DNA from: Leidyana gryllorum EB-2025a
Lineage: Eukaryota > Apicomplexa
Reading direction: 5' to 3'
Length of the DNA stretch: 64,000 bases
NCBI GenBank assembly: GCA_048772705.1
Contig: JBLWGC010000204.1
Coordinates: forward strand, 62,001 to 126,000
The notes beneath the pieces were generated by a model. It did no database searches. It was not told the origin of the DNA and saw nothing but the letters and a program-made list of their open reading frames with translations. The position numbers and the translations under genes are program-made. Numbering within the stretch: the stretch's first letter is position 1; each line of letters begins with the position of its first letter. Positions 49,658-60,605 of this stretch are shown here, one piece after another.

Positions 49658-50312
49658 ATGGACAACGCAACTCAGCAGCAGGCCGTCAGTGAGGTCTCAA
49701 AGATTCTGGCCGAGGTCGTGGAGAGCACCACCTCTGCCGAGGTGCGCGCTGCCGTCCAGGCGATCAAGGTGGTGAAGGTTAAGGAGGTGGAGGTGGACAG
49801 CTCGAGAAAGGTAAGATTGCAAATAGTCCATTGGTCACATAATTATGTGTTTTACGTCAGGCGTTGGTGGTCGTCGTCCCCTACACTACCTATAAGACCC
49901 ACGTTAAGCCCAACCACCAGAGACTTCTGACCGAGCTCGAGAAGAAGAGCAAGCGCCATGTTGTCATCATCGCTCACCGCGCGATCATGAAGAAGAACAC
50001 CAAGCGCCCTGGCCTCCGTATTCGTCCCCGGTCCCGAACTCTCACTTCCGTCCAAGATGCCATCCTGGTAAGCCGCCCCCCCTTCCTTCCCTTTCTACTC
50101 CCGCTCTCCAGGAGGATGTGGTCGGCCCTACCGAAATTGTTGGACGGAGAATGCGCGTCAAGGTTGACGGCACTCAGATCCACAAGATCCTCCTTGACCC
50201 CCGGGATAAAACCAAGGACAACTTGGAGGAGAAGCTCCCCACTTTCGCTGCTGTCTACCAGACATTGACCAGCAAGCGGGCCGTCTTCGACTTCCCCGAA
50301 TACACCCTCTGA
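49658..50312 (+). CDS. RPS7: 40S ribosomal protein eS7
   Basis: Three exons, 49658-49810, 49861-50067 and 50112-50312 (introns 50 and 44 nt), 186 residues. Family signatures: LVVVVPYTTYK, LEKKSKRHVVIIAHRAI, RPRSRTLTSVQDAIL, EDVVGPTEIVGRRMRVKVDG, IHKILLD and FAAVYQTLTSK, ending FDFPEYTL. A component of the small cytosolic ribosomal subunit and of the SSU processome. The length is close to other eukaryotic eS7 proteins (~190). Convergent with RCL1, 394 nt between stops. Confidence 0.96.
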
Positions 50313-50706
50313 GCTGCATGATTTGCTGAATTCTTTTGGTGGGTTGCGTGGAGCGAACTAAACAGCTGCGATGTGCTTGGCGGAGATCCGCGAATCACAA
50401 CAACACTAGTAGTGCACCCAAACCCGGACACTCTGCCGCCCCCAACACGCACACATCTGGGCCCCAGTCCAGTCAGTGAACGGACGAAAGAGCGATCTCG
50501 CGCACCTGCTGATCTATCTCTCGCCATCTTAGGTATCATGAGATGGTATCCTCAAAAAAAAGCGAGCCACCTGCACCCCCGGCGCGCCCACAATTCGAGC
50601 GAGCCCGACTTAGATTAATACTAAGCGGCGCTGAAGCGTAATATTGTAGTCCAATGTTCTGTGCGAGTGTTGTGTTGGAAGAAGCTAACGACTAACGAGG
50701 GGTCAG
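50313..50706. other. Convergent intergenic region between eS7 and RCL1
   Basis: Nothing coding is supported. Two 3' ends meet here; the A/T-rich stretch near 50635-50650 could hold the processing signals. No hairpin stands out. Confidence 0.5.
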
Positions 50707-52120
50707 TCAGAAAGTTTTCCTGGCCATATTCGGGATTCCAAGCCCTATACAGCTCAATACTATCTGATTATGACGTTTGACTTTCTCTATCTCCTCTCGG
50801 TCTTCTACGATGCCTTCTTCCGCTTCTTCTTCCTTATTGCTACCCTCACCTTCATCTATTGGCTGCTCTACATCTGCATCATGCTCCGCTAACCGCCGGG
50901 CAAACGACTCCACATTGAATTTGAACTCAAGAAAGTCGTATAGCAAACGCATCAGCTCGACACTGTGTGGGGTCAATCGCCCAATCACCGCCTATAGGGA
51001 GAAATATGTGCATCACTATCAAACTGCTGCCACCCCTTACCCGACACGGCCCGTGATCCTCCGCCAGTGCCATGTATAGTATTGGAATCCATTGGAATTG
51101 TGAGTCGCACACTCCACCTTCCATTATTTCCGACAGCAGCCGGCAAACCGCGCTTTCGGCAACTTCGCAGGACGGCTCATCGCGCTCGTTCTGTCCACCG
51201 CTCACATTCGTTGTCAACGCCCCCTTCTTCTTCTTGCTGAGAAGCTCCTCTATCTTATGTTTCGCCAAAAAACGGCTTTGAAGCTTCTCGGCGGCACCAC
51301 TTCCACCCTCCCCCGATTCGGCGAGGGTGTCCATGACTTCGTCAGCCGTGTAGCAGAAGCCTTTCATCGTCTCTGCATACAGACTCACACCCATTCCCCG
51401 CGACTTCCCCGCTTTCTCCCCCGTACAAAGATCGCCTGCGATCTCCACGTGGTTCAGCATATCCGAGAGGATGCCCCGCGCCCGGTCAACGGCTCGCGTG
51501 GCGAACAATGGACTCAAGTGGCAAGTGAAAACAGTGCCCTTCACGCTCTTAACTCGACCAGCTCTAAGCAGCTGAAAAGGCTTAATGCGCTTCACAGGCC
51601 TACACCGGAACCGAACTCGTCCTCCACCTTCTGGCAAAAGCCCACGTCTGATAATGTCCAATTGGAAATCGGCTTCTTCAAGGCCACATTTCTGTGCCAA
51701 TGTGAATGCCCCAACGCGAAAAGAATCAACCGTAATATCCTTGGGATGATCAGTTACTCCTCTCAGCACAATGTCCACACCGTTTTTGCAGAAAGGACCA
51801 ATCATCATTAAGAACTCCAAACAGTACGTCAGACCGCGTTCCTTCGAGCAAAGCAGCGATTCGGTACCTTCCTCACACCCTTCCAGAAGCCCAGGGGTGA
51901 ACTCGAGCTCCAGTAAAGTCTTCTCGTCCATCTTCATCTCAATACCGTCACTCAACTTTTCCACCAGCCGCATGATGTCTCCCTCATGGGCGTGCAGACC
52001 TGGCCGCTCCGAGTCGTCCACTCGAATGTCCGTTATATGGATTGGGATGCCTGTCAAACATGACAGGGCAACGCGATGCCGGAAACCGGCACTTCCTGTA
52101 TACTTCCGCACCCGCTCCAT
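50707..52120 (-). CDS. RCL1: RNA 3'-terminal phosphate cyclase-like protein RCL1 (18S rRNA processing)
   Basis: Two exons, 52120-51041 and 50991-50707 (49-nt intron), 454 residues. Signatures: YTGSAGFRHRVALSCLTG, RPGLHAHEGDIMRLVEKLSDG, GLEEADFQLDIIRRGLLPEGGG, RIKPFQLLRAGRVKSVKG and SLYAETMKGF, and a C-terminus VLSCIGLGIPNMARKTF typical of RCL1. The GGGQ/HxGxGQ elements of the true RtcA cyclase are missing, so it is the Rcl1 type, which acts with Bms1 in pre-18S cleavage at site A2. It has an acidic, Glu-rich insert before the last strand. The start codon is 13 nt after the stop of the upstream small gene. Confidence 0.9.
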
Positions 52121-52133
52121 CAGAGCAAAAAAG

Positions 52134-52667
52134 TCAAAAATCCGTCTTCGGCCGTGGATTATACCCAGCCAGCACTGGTAGCTTGGACCTCAACTTGCTA
52201 ATGAATAATTCACGTTGTGCAACTGTGCCCAATGCACGATTGTTCCCTTCCAGTGCACTTGAGATTTCCCGTAACTGTTTGTCACGTCATTGCTGTAACC
52301 CACAGGATAACCTTACCGCATCGGAGGTCGCATGGAGTAATTCCAGTTCTCCTCGTAATGCTTCAGCTCCCTGTTGGAGATGTCTCTATCACATAGTTAT
52401 TATCTAACTCACCCATTCCCCTTCATCCATAGCCTCGCTGATCAGATACTTCTCTACCAAGTCTTGGGTCAAATGCAGATGTCTAGTGATCGCAGGATGG
52501 AAGACTATAGTTGTTCGCAATTCGTGGCCTACTCGCTCTCCGGTTCTGAATTTTGATCGGACTAGCTATACTCCAATACCCTCACTCTCACCTATCAACT
52601 GTAATCGGATCTTAGAGACCACCGCGGCACTGGTGAGTCCTATCAGAAGACTCAACGCGGCTCGCAT
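52134..52667 (-). CDS. Small membrane-anchored protein of unknown function, 128 aa
   Basis: Four exons fit perfectly in phase: 52667-52592, 52528-52413, 52370-52317 and 52274-52134 (introns 63, 42 and 42 nt). N-terminal hydrophobic segment (MRAALSLLIGLTSAAVV), then HELRTTIVFHPAITRHLHL and a helical, acidic C-terminal half (GAEALRGELELLHATSDALRE, LEGNNRALGTVAQREL), likely a coiled coil. It may be a mitochondrial or ER single-span protein. No family recognised. Squeezed between GLDC (26 nt) and RCL1 (13 nt) on the same strand. Confidence 0.68.
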
Positions 52668-52693
52668 GTCTCGGGGCGCCACACGTGTGTGCC

Positions 52694-55600
52694 TCAATGA
52701 CGGGTCTTCTTAGTCAACGCTTTGTCGGATTTCGTGGCATTTGTACGACCAATCGGTGGCCAGTACTTCGTACGGCTCGCCAAAGGGAACAGAGCGTCTT
52801 GGACTGAGTATGGCTTCTTCTGCCAATCAGTCTGGATGAAGTCTTCCACTGTGTGCGGTGCATTTCGCACAGGATTATTGTCCGCCGGCTGCCGGATAGG
52901 GCTGATTTGAACTCACGCCTCTCCTACTCACCCATTGTCCTGACGCGATCCGAGCAGATTCCTCGGCAATCTTGATTATCGCATCGGCGAAGGCGTCAAG
53001 CGATTCCCTAGAATGCTTCGGCTGCACACGGCACGAATCGCACCAAACTTACTTGTTCTCGCACTCCGTCGGCTCTATCATCAAAGCTTTGCGAATGGGC
53101 CAGGACATGGTGGGCGCATGGTATCCATAGTCCATCAGGCGTTTCGCAATGTCCTCTTCGGTCACATCGGCCTGTGTGAGAGCTTTGAGATCTAAAATAA
53201 ACTCGTGGCCGCAATAATCTTCCTTTCCGTGGCAGACGCTTAAGCCAGCAGTGGTTAGGCGGTGTTTGAGATAGTTGGCGTTCAAAATGGCTGCGCACAA
53301 ACGTCAGGACTTGCGATTGTGATAGACTCACCAACTTGACTTGATCTTTGAAGCCCCTTCTTCCCCATCATGAGGAGGTATACCCAAGGTATCGCGAGTA
53401 GACTGGCGCTACCCAATGGCGAGTGCGTGAAACTGACAATCTCATCTCCCGAGATGTTGCCGGTTTCCAGCCCCATTTGTTGTAGCAGTCGAGGATTTGA
53501 TTGGAAGTGACGGTGGGAAGGTAGGAACTCGCGAAGTTTGGCGGTGACACACACTGGGCCGACGCCCGGCCCTCCTCCGCCATGCGGGATGCCAAATGTC
53601 TTGTGGAGATTGAGATGGCAAGCATCAGCACCGATTTTGCGCGGGTTTGTCAGCCCCATTTGAGCATTCATGTTGGCGCCATCCACATAGACTAGGGCGC
53701 CGATTTGATGAACAAGGCGGGTAGCTCTGAGATGAATTACAGGAATGAGAGCAGTTGCGCTGGTTGTTGACTCACTCTATGACTTCTTGCTCGAAGATCC
53801 CGTGCGTGGACGGATAAGTTACCATGAAGCATCCAACATCCGATCCGTGCTGGTCCAGGGCCTTGCGCAAATGGTCTAGATCTATGTGACCATTCGGTTT
53901 GAGATTGATCTGCACCACCTCAAAGCCGGAGAGGGTCGCTGAAGCGTTGTTTGTGCCATGTGCAGAAGCTGGGATCAGACAGATTTTCCGGTTGGCTTGT
54001 CCTGTGGCTTTGTGATACTCTCTGATTGCATACAAGCCGGCCACCTCGCCTGCGCTTCCAGCGTTGGGCTGCAGCGAGCAGTAGTCCAGGCCGGTTATTT
54101 GACAGAGGAAGGTCGCAAGCATGGATGCGATGAGCACTGTGCCCTTAGTCTGCCACACAGGCGCGAGAGGGTGGGTATTCTGGAGTGTTGTATTGGTGAA
54201 GGCTGCAGTGATGCCGGCCGATGGATTATGTTTCATTGTGCAGGAGCCCAAAGGGATCATGGAGTTTTGGAGGCCTATATCTTTGTTGCCGAGTTCGTTG
54301 ACCCAGCGCAACATATCGGTATCGGATCTCCCGGTCTTCCAGCCGTCTTTCTCGAGGAAAGGGCTCGAGCGCACTACTGGAGGCGATCGGGGCAGCGGTA
54401 CCGTGGCACAGCTGAAGAGGCTGAGTTCACGGGCCGCCTTATAGAGGGCATGCAGGACTTGTTTGTAGACATCTTCGTCGCAGAGTAGCTCGTCGACGTG
54501 GATGCGGCAGACTCCGCGGTGAATATCATAGGCGAAGTTCAGCTTGCTATCTTCAGCCCATTTCCGAATGACTCCGAGATCACGTCGTCGAATTCCCACG
54601 ACACCAAAATGGCGTCCATAACGGAGCCAGCTGTTCTCTCCTTCGACACTGAAGCCGAGCTCGCGTGCGGCTTCAGCCAGCTCCGAGGTTCTAGAGTACA
54701 CTTTCCTCGCTAATTCTTTGATTGCGTCAGAGCCTTTGTATGCCACCCAAAACTGAGCCATTACAGCTGGCAGTGATTGCGCAGTACAGATATTAGAAGT
54801 CGCATTCTCTCGTCGGATATGTTGTTCCCGAGTTTGTAAGGCGAGACGGTATCCCTTGCGCCCATTGGCGTCTTCAGCTACGGCCACGAGCCTACCGGGC
54901 AGCTGCGTAGAGCGTGAGAGAGTTGCTTGCTATAAGGAAGTGTACCTGACGGACTAGCTCATTGGTTACAGCAAAGTAGGCAGCTGCGGGGCCTCCCGTT
55001 CCCATGGGAACACCAAATCTGCGGGGTGGGTGAATGTGTGAGAACGAGAGAATGCTGATCACCTTTGGCTGGAGCCGAGCACTATGTCAGCTCCCTGGCG
55101 GCCTGGGGGCTCGAAGAGGACCAAGGCGAGGGGATCGGTGATTGCAATTACTTTGGCTTTGAAGTCATGGCATTGACTAGCTAAGCGGCTGACATTTGAG
55201 ACGATTCTGCCAGCAACGTCTGGTGTTTGGTATAGCACCGCCACTACGTTGTCCATTCCAGGCAGTCCATCCAAGAGGTCAAATTCGCGTACAGAGATAT
55301 TGAGAAACTTGAGACGAGTTCGCAGTACATCAGTGATCATCGGGCATACACCTCGATCGACCAGGACGGATATTTTCCCATCTTCCAGATCGGATGTGCG
55401 TTTGGCCAAAAGAACTGCCTCAACGGCAGCTGACGCGACATCCAGTAGCCCGGCGTTTGCCACCGGAAGGCCTGTGAGTTCGGCAAAGATATTCTGAAAG
55501 TTGTACAACGCCTCGAGACGCCCTTGACTAATTTCAGCTTGGTAGGGGGTATACGCAGAGTACCAAGCCGGGTTAAGGAGAACATTGTTGACCAGCACTG

Positions 55601-56096
55601 CAGGAGTGTGTGTGTTGTAGGAGTGGGCTCCGAGGAAAGACCGCCAATTCCTCTCATTGAGACTGAGAACTTCTCCCAGAAGTTCCTGGCCTCTGCGTTC
55701 GCTCAGACCTTCCTCTGGCAGTCCTCGGCCCAGATCGTCTTCGGCTGGTACGATCGCACTACGGGCGTAGGGGATCACCTTGTCGGCCAGCTCATCCAAA
55801 GAAGTCATGCCCACGGCTTTCAACATTTCGGCTATCTCGCTGTCGCTGGGCCCCAGCATCCGGCTTACATACGACCCGTCACCGGCCGGAAGTCTGTCCC
55901 CCAATCGTCCATGATCTATACACACTGACCGATCGAGGAGAGTGCGCGCTTCCGGGACGTCGGTGGCCGGAGGCTGTGAGGTGGGTCTGTAGATGGCTTC
56001 AACGTCATTTGCGATTCCTAAACCCGTCGTCAGCAGTCGTCGATGGAGTCGCCAGGACAGCGACAGCTTGGAATGGGATCCTTGAACTGGCAACAT
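52694..56096 (-). CDS. GLDC: Glycine decarboxylase, P-protein of the glycine cleavage system
   Basis: Seven exons: 56096-55063, 55018-54946, 54902-53776, 53726-53332, 53290-53053, 53007-52932 and 52888-52694 (introns 41-49 nt), 1,045 residues, close to animal GLDC (~1,020). The N-terminus (MLPVQGSHSKLSLSWRLHRRLL) is a good mitochondrial presequence. Signatures: LGAHSYNTHTPAVLVNN, NPAWYSAYTPYQAEISQGRLE, GVPMGTGGPAA, LQTREQHIRRENATSNICTAQ, IPLGSCTMKHNP, PNAGSAGEVAGL and the PLP-lysine region HLNLHKTFGIPHGGGGPGVGPV. PLP-dependent, it decarboxylates glycine and passes aminomethyl to the H-protein in the mitochondrial matrix. No other subunit gene is in the window. Head-to-head with the NMNAT gene. 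Confidence 0.96.
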
Positions 56097-56135
56097 CGGC
56101 AGTCCCACGTGCGGAAATACTACCACTTTTTTGTG
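56097..56135. promoter_or_regulatory. 39-bp bidirectional start region between GLDC and NMNAT
   Basis: Only 39 bp separate the two divergent start codons. The segment contains the palindrome CACGTG (56106-56111), an E-box-like site, and a T-run on the NMNAT side. Both 5' leaders must therefore be very short, or overlap the neighbouring coding sequence. Confidence 0.5.
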
Positions 56136-56955
56136 ATGCCTAGGGTCGGTGTTCTGGGTGGTAGTTTCAATCCCGTGACTTACGGTCACCTTCTGCAGGC
56201 CTCAGAGCTGCTCAGCTTTGCGGTAACTTCTGATCCAGAAGTACCCTTTTTCGACTGTATATACCTGCTACCGTGTGGAGATGATAGGTACTTTTCGAAC
56301 ACCAGTTGCGATCGGAACTATCTATCAGATATGACAAGAGTGTTACCATTCCGGCTGCTGAGCGATTGAAGATGCTCGAAGCGGCAGTCGATTGGTACAA
56401 ATCGCAATATGGACAGCATTTGCAGCTGCAAGTGTGCGACTTGGAGATCCAAAATGGCAGCTATCTGCCGACAGCCGAGGTCCATCGACAACTGACGACT
56501 CTGCAGCCCGACACAGAGTTTCATTTCGTCATCGGGGACGATCTGCTGTCTCGTTTTTCAACGTGGTAAAGGTGGAAACTTTGGCCCACACATCACATTC
56601 TCTCTCACAGGAAACAACCACAATACCTCTTGGACAGTGTGCCCTTTGTTGTCTTGGAACGAGATGGAGCCCCGAGGAGCACCTCCGGGGATACTCCGCT
56701 CCTCAGGAAACTGCTCCATGTTGCTGATGTTGCCGTTCGCCCCGTGACAGCAATGTCGACCAGCTCTACTGACATTCGTCACCGGGCGGCTACCTTTTGG
56801 AGCAAATCCAACGAGCCCAAGTTGACCGATCTCCAGGTATGCGAGAGGGCGATTCGAGCAACACACTTCCTTAATTTCAGACGCTGATGGCCGGAGTCCT
56901 CGTCCCTCCTGTCACCCTTGCCATCTGGAACAATAAGTATTACAAGGCCTCGTAG
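56136..56955 (+). CDS. Nicotinamide/nicotinate mononucleotide adenylyltransferase (NMNAT)
   Basis: Four exons: 56136-56287, 56329-56565, 56611-56836 and 56881-56955 (introns 41, 45 and 44 nt), 229 residues. Nucleotidyltransferase signatures: GVLGGSFNPVTYGHLLQA (the GxFxPxxxGH motif), IYLLPCGDDRYDKS, FVIGDDLLSRFSTWKQP and the C-terminal SSTDIRHR (ISSTxxR motif). It catalyses the transfer of AMP from ATP to NMN or NaMN, the last common step of NAD synthesis. No targeting peptide or membrane segment is seen. Convergent with the CIR_N gene, 30 nt between stops. Confidence 0.88.
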
Positions 56956-56985
56956 TGTAACATCCATAAAATGTATGTGGCACCT

Positions 56986-58091
56986 TCATCGGTTGTGACG
57001 CCCTCGCCCGGGAAGATCAGAGCCTCTGGTCCTCGGGCGCGTATCTCGAAGTGAATTTGACACCTCCGATGTCTTAGTTTCATCCTGAGAGTCTCGCGGT
57101 CGGCAGTACCACGGCACGTTGTGCGCTTCTTTCGAGAAACTGCTCTCAGCCCCCTTCTCGTGCAGCAACGCCGACAGCTGCTCTGCGTGGACCTTCCGTC
57201 GTTCTTGATCAGCTCTCTCCTCGGCTTCGAAAAGATGTATATGGCGCTTCACTCTCCTCTCCCCACTCCAGCTATCCCTTCTGCTCAAGACGACACGAGA
57301 CGGCTGGTGACGTTCTTCTCTCTCCTCGTCACGCTGATCGCCAAATCGCTCGTCAACAAGTCCCCTCCGTTCCTTCTCAGGGGAGGCATCAACTCTATGG
57401 CCCCAATCCCGCCGTCTCTCTGCCGAAGGCTGGGAGTTCCCCTTCTCGAGTGAATCTCGGCGTCTCTCATCGCGCGTCTCTCTCCGTCTCTCATCGCGAG
57501 TCTCTCTGCGTCTCTCATCGCGAGTCTCTCTGCGTTTCTCATCGCGAGTCTCTCTGCGTTTCTCATCGCGCGTCTCTCTCCGTCTCTCATCGCGAGTCTC
57601 TGACCACCTCTTCTCGCATGGATCTCGGCGTCTTTCATCACGAGTGTCCCGACGTTTCTCGTAGATTTCTCTGACTGACGGAGGTGTCCGGGGACGGCAA
57701 TGCGGAGGCATCAAGTCCTCCGCTGGACGCACTGGAGACGGTGGCTCAGGGGAGGTGGGTCTCTGTTCGACTCTCTCGTGCGCCAGAATAGTTGGAGAGA
57801 GGGGTTTGTGGCGTTTCTCGCCATTTTCAGCGTCAGGATGGGAGGAGGGTGGCTCGGTGCGTCTTCGTTTGCGGAGAGCTCCTAGGCTCTGGTTGAGGCG
57901 AGCTTCATTGATTTGCTTTTCCTCTTCACGCCTTTGAGCTTCGGCTTTTGCTTTATCCTTGTCAACTTTGAGTCTGAATTGCACCACGGGTTGTATGGTG
58001 TGGGGTTGGGTTTTGTTGGTTACCGATTGTCGAGATTGTATACATTCCAAGACTTCTGGAATAGGATATTAAGTCCTCCGTGGCCTCCCAT
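56986..58091 (-). CDS. CIR_N-domain nuclear protein (LENG1-like) with Arg/Glu octapeptide repeats
   Basis: Two exons, 58091-58024 and 57973-56986 (50-nt intron), 351 residues. The first exon supplies the CIR_N start MGGHGGLNILFQKSWNVYN, continued by NRLKVDKDKAKAEAQRREEE, as in LENG1 and related spliceosome-associated proteins. The middle contains ~7 tandem octapeptides of the type ETRDERRR, encoded by a 24-bp DNA repeat at 57455-57615. The rest is Arg/Glu/Ser-rich with KKRRR-like nuclear signals. Probably nuclear and splicing- or transcription-associated by family; the repeat is likely length-variable. Start codon 28 nt from that of the divergent ARM-repeat gene. Confidence 0.82.
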
Positions 58092-58119
58092 TTGACTTTT
58101 TTGGGTAACGTATATCTAT

Positions 58120-59544
58120 ATGACAGGTTGTGAAAGTCCCCCGTACCAGTCGACGAGTACTCGGCTAAGTCTGAATCGTCTATTGGCGAAAACCAAAAGC
58201 TGGGCTAGAAGACGAGATCGTTGTGAGGATGGTAAGCGGCCTCGACGGACCAGTCGATTTGACGCGTTTTGGCGATTGGGCCAGCACAGTATGTTGCTTG
58301 CACCTTGGATGTGTATTGTGGATGTGATGTCTTGTTAGGCGCCGATACAGCGGACGAGGACACCAGTAGTGGGTCACCTGGGATCCAGCGGGCGGGATCT
58401 GCTGGTTTGAGTCCGTCCTGGGTGGGTGATCCACCCGAGTGTGAGGCCGAGATTGGGGCAAAACACGCTGTTTCAATGACTTGGGCATCAACCCATGACT
58501 CCTCGTCATCTGTGGGGAACTCGCCGTCATCTGTTCACGTGAATACAGTGCGGGATGCACAGATTTTGGACAATATGTTTAAGCTATTGGATGACAGTAA
58601 CCCAGCTGTGCGCGAGAAGGCACTTAGTACGGTGTTCCATCTCGCCCAGTCGTCTCCGGCTGCTAGAGATAGTATTCTGGCTGCCGGTGGACTGCAGCCC
58701 ATTCTGAACGAAATCCAACGAGAGGGTCCGGCTGACGCTCAGACCGCCCGGGCGCTGTTCCATTTATGCATCGGGGATCCGTTACCACCTTTTAATCTGG
58801 TTGTACAGGCGTTGCCCAGCTTCCAACGTCTTCTGGTCAGCAGTGATGACGAAGAGGTCTTGGTGATCATCTGTTATGCTGTGGCTGAACTCACAACGCA
58901 CAAAGATCCGCACGCATCAAACTATATCAATAAGATTATCCCCCCTCCGCTGCACACCCGTCTGATTTCATTGTTAGCTCACGAGTCAATTGATGTTCGA
59001 TTCCGCACTCTCGTTTTGCTGCGGGCAATGGCCTCTGCAGATCGGATTCACGGAAGCAAAGGTGAGTGGAGACGGCTGTCGTCGTTCTGAGACTTGGGGG
59101 CTGACAGAGTCAGGCAGCTATTGCGCCGATTGGTTTCCGCATGACATCACCAACTATTTGCGTCGTGCTTTGAGAGCACCAGAGTTACAAGACGAAGTTT
59201 TAGAGGTCACTCAGGCCTTAATGGTTAATCATTTCGATAGATTACTACGATCTGAAGATTTAATGCGAAAGTACTTTGCTGTCGTTAGCTCCAGAATGGG
59301 ATTTGAGGCTCGCGCGCTCTCGAGTCTGTGTTCGGTTATGCGTCACGCGACTCCGGATCAGGTGTGAGACTTTCGCCATACACTTTTATGCTTTCTTCAG
59401 GTTCGGTTTCTGCGGGACGTTGGATGTGCGGATGTGGTGAAACAAGGAGTGGAGGACACGGTGACTATGGAACAGTGTCACAAGGAATTGGATAAATTGT
59501 ACATTCAGCTAAAATCTACAGGTCGCAAGAATAGAGGAGGGTGA
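58120..59544 (+). CDS. Importin-alpha-like armadillo-repeat protein
   Basis: Proposed exons 58120-58231, 58339-59061, 59114-59361 and 59401-59544 (introns 107, 52 and 39 nt), 408 residues. A basic N-terminus (RLLAKTKSWARRRDR) could be a reduced importin-beta-binding segment. ARM repeats run from ~125 onward, with the stretch LFHLCIGDPLPPFNLVVQAL followed by PSFQRLLVSSDDEEVLVIICYAV, closely like the centre of importin alpha. The W/N ladder residues that bind nuclear localisation signals are mostly absent (the expected CWALSYLSDG region reads CYAVAELT), so cargo binding may differ. The 107-nt first intron is the least certain junction; the rest is firm. Confidence 0.75.
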
Positions 59545-59643
59545 ACTTCAACTCTCCTCCCATTCATGTTGGTGGAGAAGAGTTGGCGGATGCTGTTGTT
59601 CCACACCCGTCTCCCCTGCTGGCTCGCCTCCCATCTGATGTTG

Positions 59644-60060
59644 CTAGTCCCTTGCCGATGAAGGAGAAGAACTGTTATTGGAAGAAGTTTCACTCCCGAG
59701 CTCCGAAGACGCCTGTTCTAATCCCTCCTCGCTGCCCATCGGGCTGCTATACGTTTCCTGAAACATGGAGGTGTCGCCTAAATATTCCTCGATATCGCGC
59801 TCAGTTATCTCCATATCTTGTTGCTGCTGCTGCTGCAAGTGGGGCAGAGAGTACATGATGGGGAATTGACGGGCAGCGTCATGAGCGGCCAAGATATCCG
59901 CCGCCATGGAGTGAATGATCGGTCGGTCAGACGGGCGAAAGCATCGACAGTTCAATGCATTGCGGCTCTGATCAACCTCAGGGAGGAGACGAACCACCTC
60001 GCCTCCTGTCAAATGCTCCTTGAAAATCTGCACGTCTTCATAGCTCAGCCAACTACTCAT
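59644..60060 (-). CDS. Hypothetical protein, 138 aa
   Basis: Start taken at the ATG at 60060 (MSSWLSYEDVQIFKEHL). The N-terminal 75 residues look globular/helical (GGEVVRLLPEVDQSRNALNCRCF, MAADILAAHDAARQ), then a Gln run and a Ser/Glu-rich acidic tail. No family recognised. Divergent from the next gene, with 35 nt between start codons. Confidence 0.58.
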   Translation of the reverse strand: MSSWLSYEDVQIFKEHLTGGEVVRLLPEVDQSRNALNCRCFRPSDRPIIHSMAADILAAHDAARQFPIMYSLPHLQQQQQQDMEITERDIEEYLGDTSMFQETYSSPMGSEEGLEQASSELGSETSSNNSSSPSSARD

Positions 60061-60095
60061 CCCCACCAGTAGCAGCAATTTTTTATTTTCTCAGA

Positions 60096-60605
60096 ATGCT
60101 ACTGCCTCGAATCGAGACCTCGAGACCGTCCCGGCCGTCTTGGCATCTCGCCGTCGCCGTCGTCGGTGCCTTCTTCCAGCCCTCTTCCCACCGAGCCGAA
60201 GTATACTATGCGCCTGACGGCCAACCCGTCGTAGTGCTTACGAGGCGCTCTCAAAGTCTCTGGGGCCGTCTCACAGGCAAAGTCAAGGAGAAAGTGCAAG
60301 TTATGGGGCCCCGCCCCACCATACAGGTCCTGAACCCCGGAGAAGATAACCCTCCCGGTCCAGACGGCGCCATCACGGTATACAATATGGAAGCTGCACT
60401 TCGCCAAAAACCAGTCTGCACACACAAGAAGCAACAAGGAGCGCACTCTCACTCCCCCAAAGTACACCACGTACACCATTGCCTACAGCAACAGGAGCAG
60501 CAGCAACAACAGCAACAACACGAAACGCTAACGCCTCATTGCCAACATCACGTTCACTCGTATCGCGACGAGTGTCTCACAGGCCAATGCCGCGTTCGTA
60601 AATAG
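60096..60605 (+). CDS. Putative signal-peptide protein with Gln/His-rich C-terminus, 169 aa
   Basis: ATG start. A moderately hydrophobic segment (WHLAVAVVGAFFQ) after a basic N-terminus could be a signal peptide or anchor. A conserved-looking part follows (EVYYAPDGQPVVVLTRRSQSL), then KVHHVHHC, a Gln run of eight and a few Cys/His at the end (PHCQHHVHSYRDECLTGQC). No family recognised; export is inference. Confidence 0.55.
   Translation: MLLPRIETSRPSRPSWHLAVAVVGAFFQPSSHRAEVYYAPDGQPVVVLTRRSQSLWGRLTGKVKEKVQVMGPRPTIQVLNPGEDNPPGPDGAITVYNMEAALRQKPVCTHKKQQGAHSHSPKVHHVHHCLQQQEQQQQQQQHETLTPHCQHHVHSYRDECLTGQCRVRK

Noticed and set aside
50707-52120. True RNA 3'-terminal phosphate cyclase (RtcA)
   Set aside because: The catalytic HxGxGQ-type elements are missing and the C-terminus matches the Rcl1 type.
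53958-54713. Plus-strand frames of 107-176 residues inside GLDC
   Set aside because: Antisense shadows of a strongly conserved coding exon.
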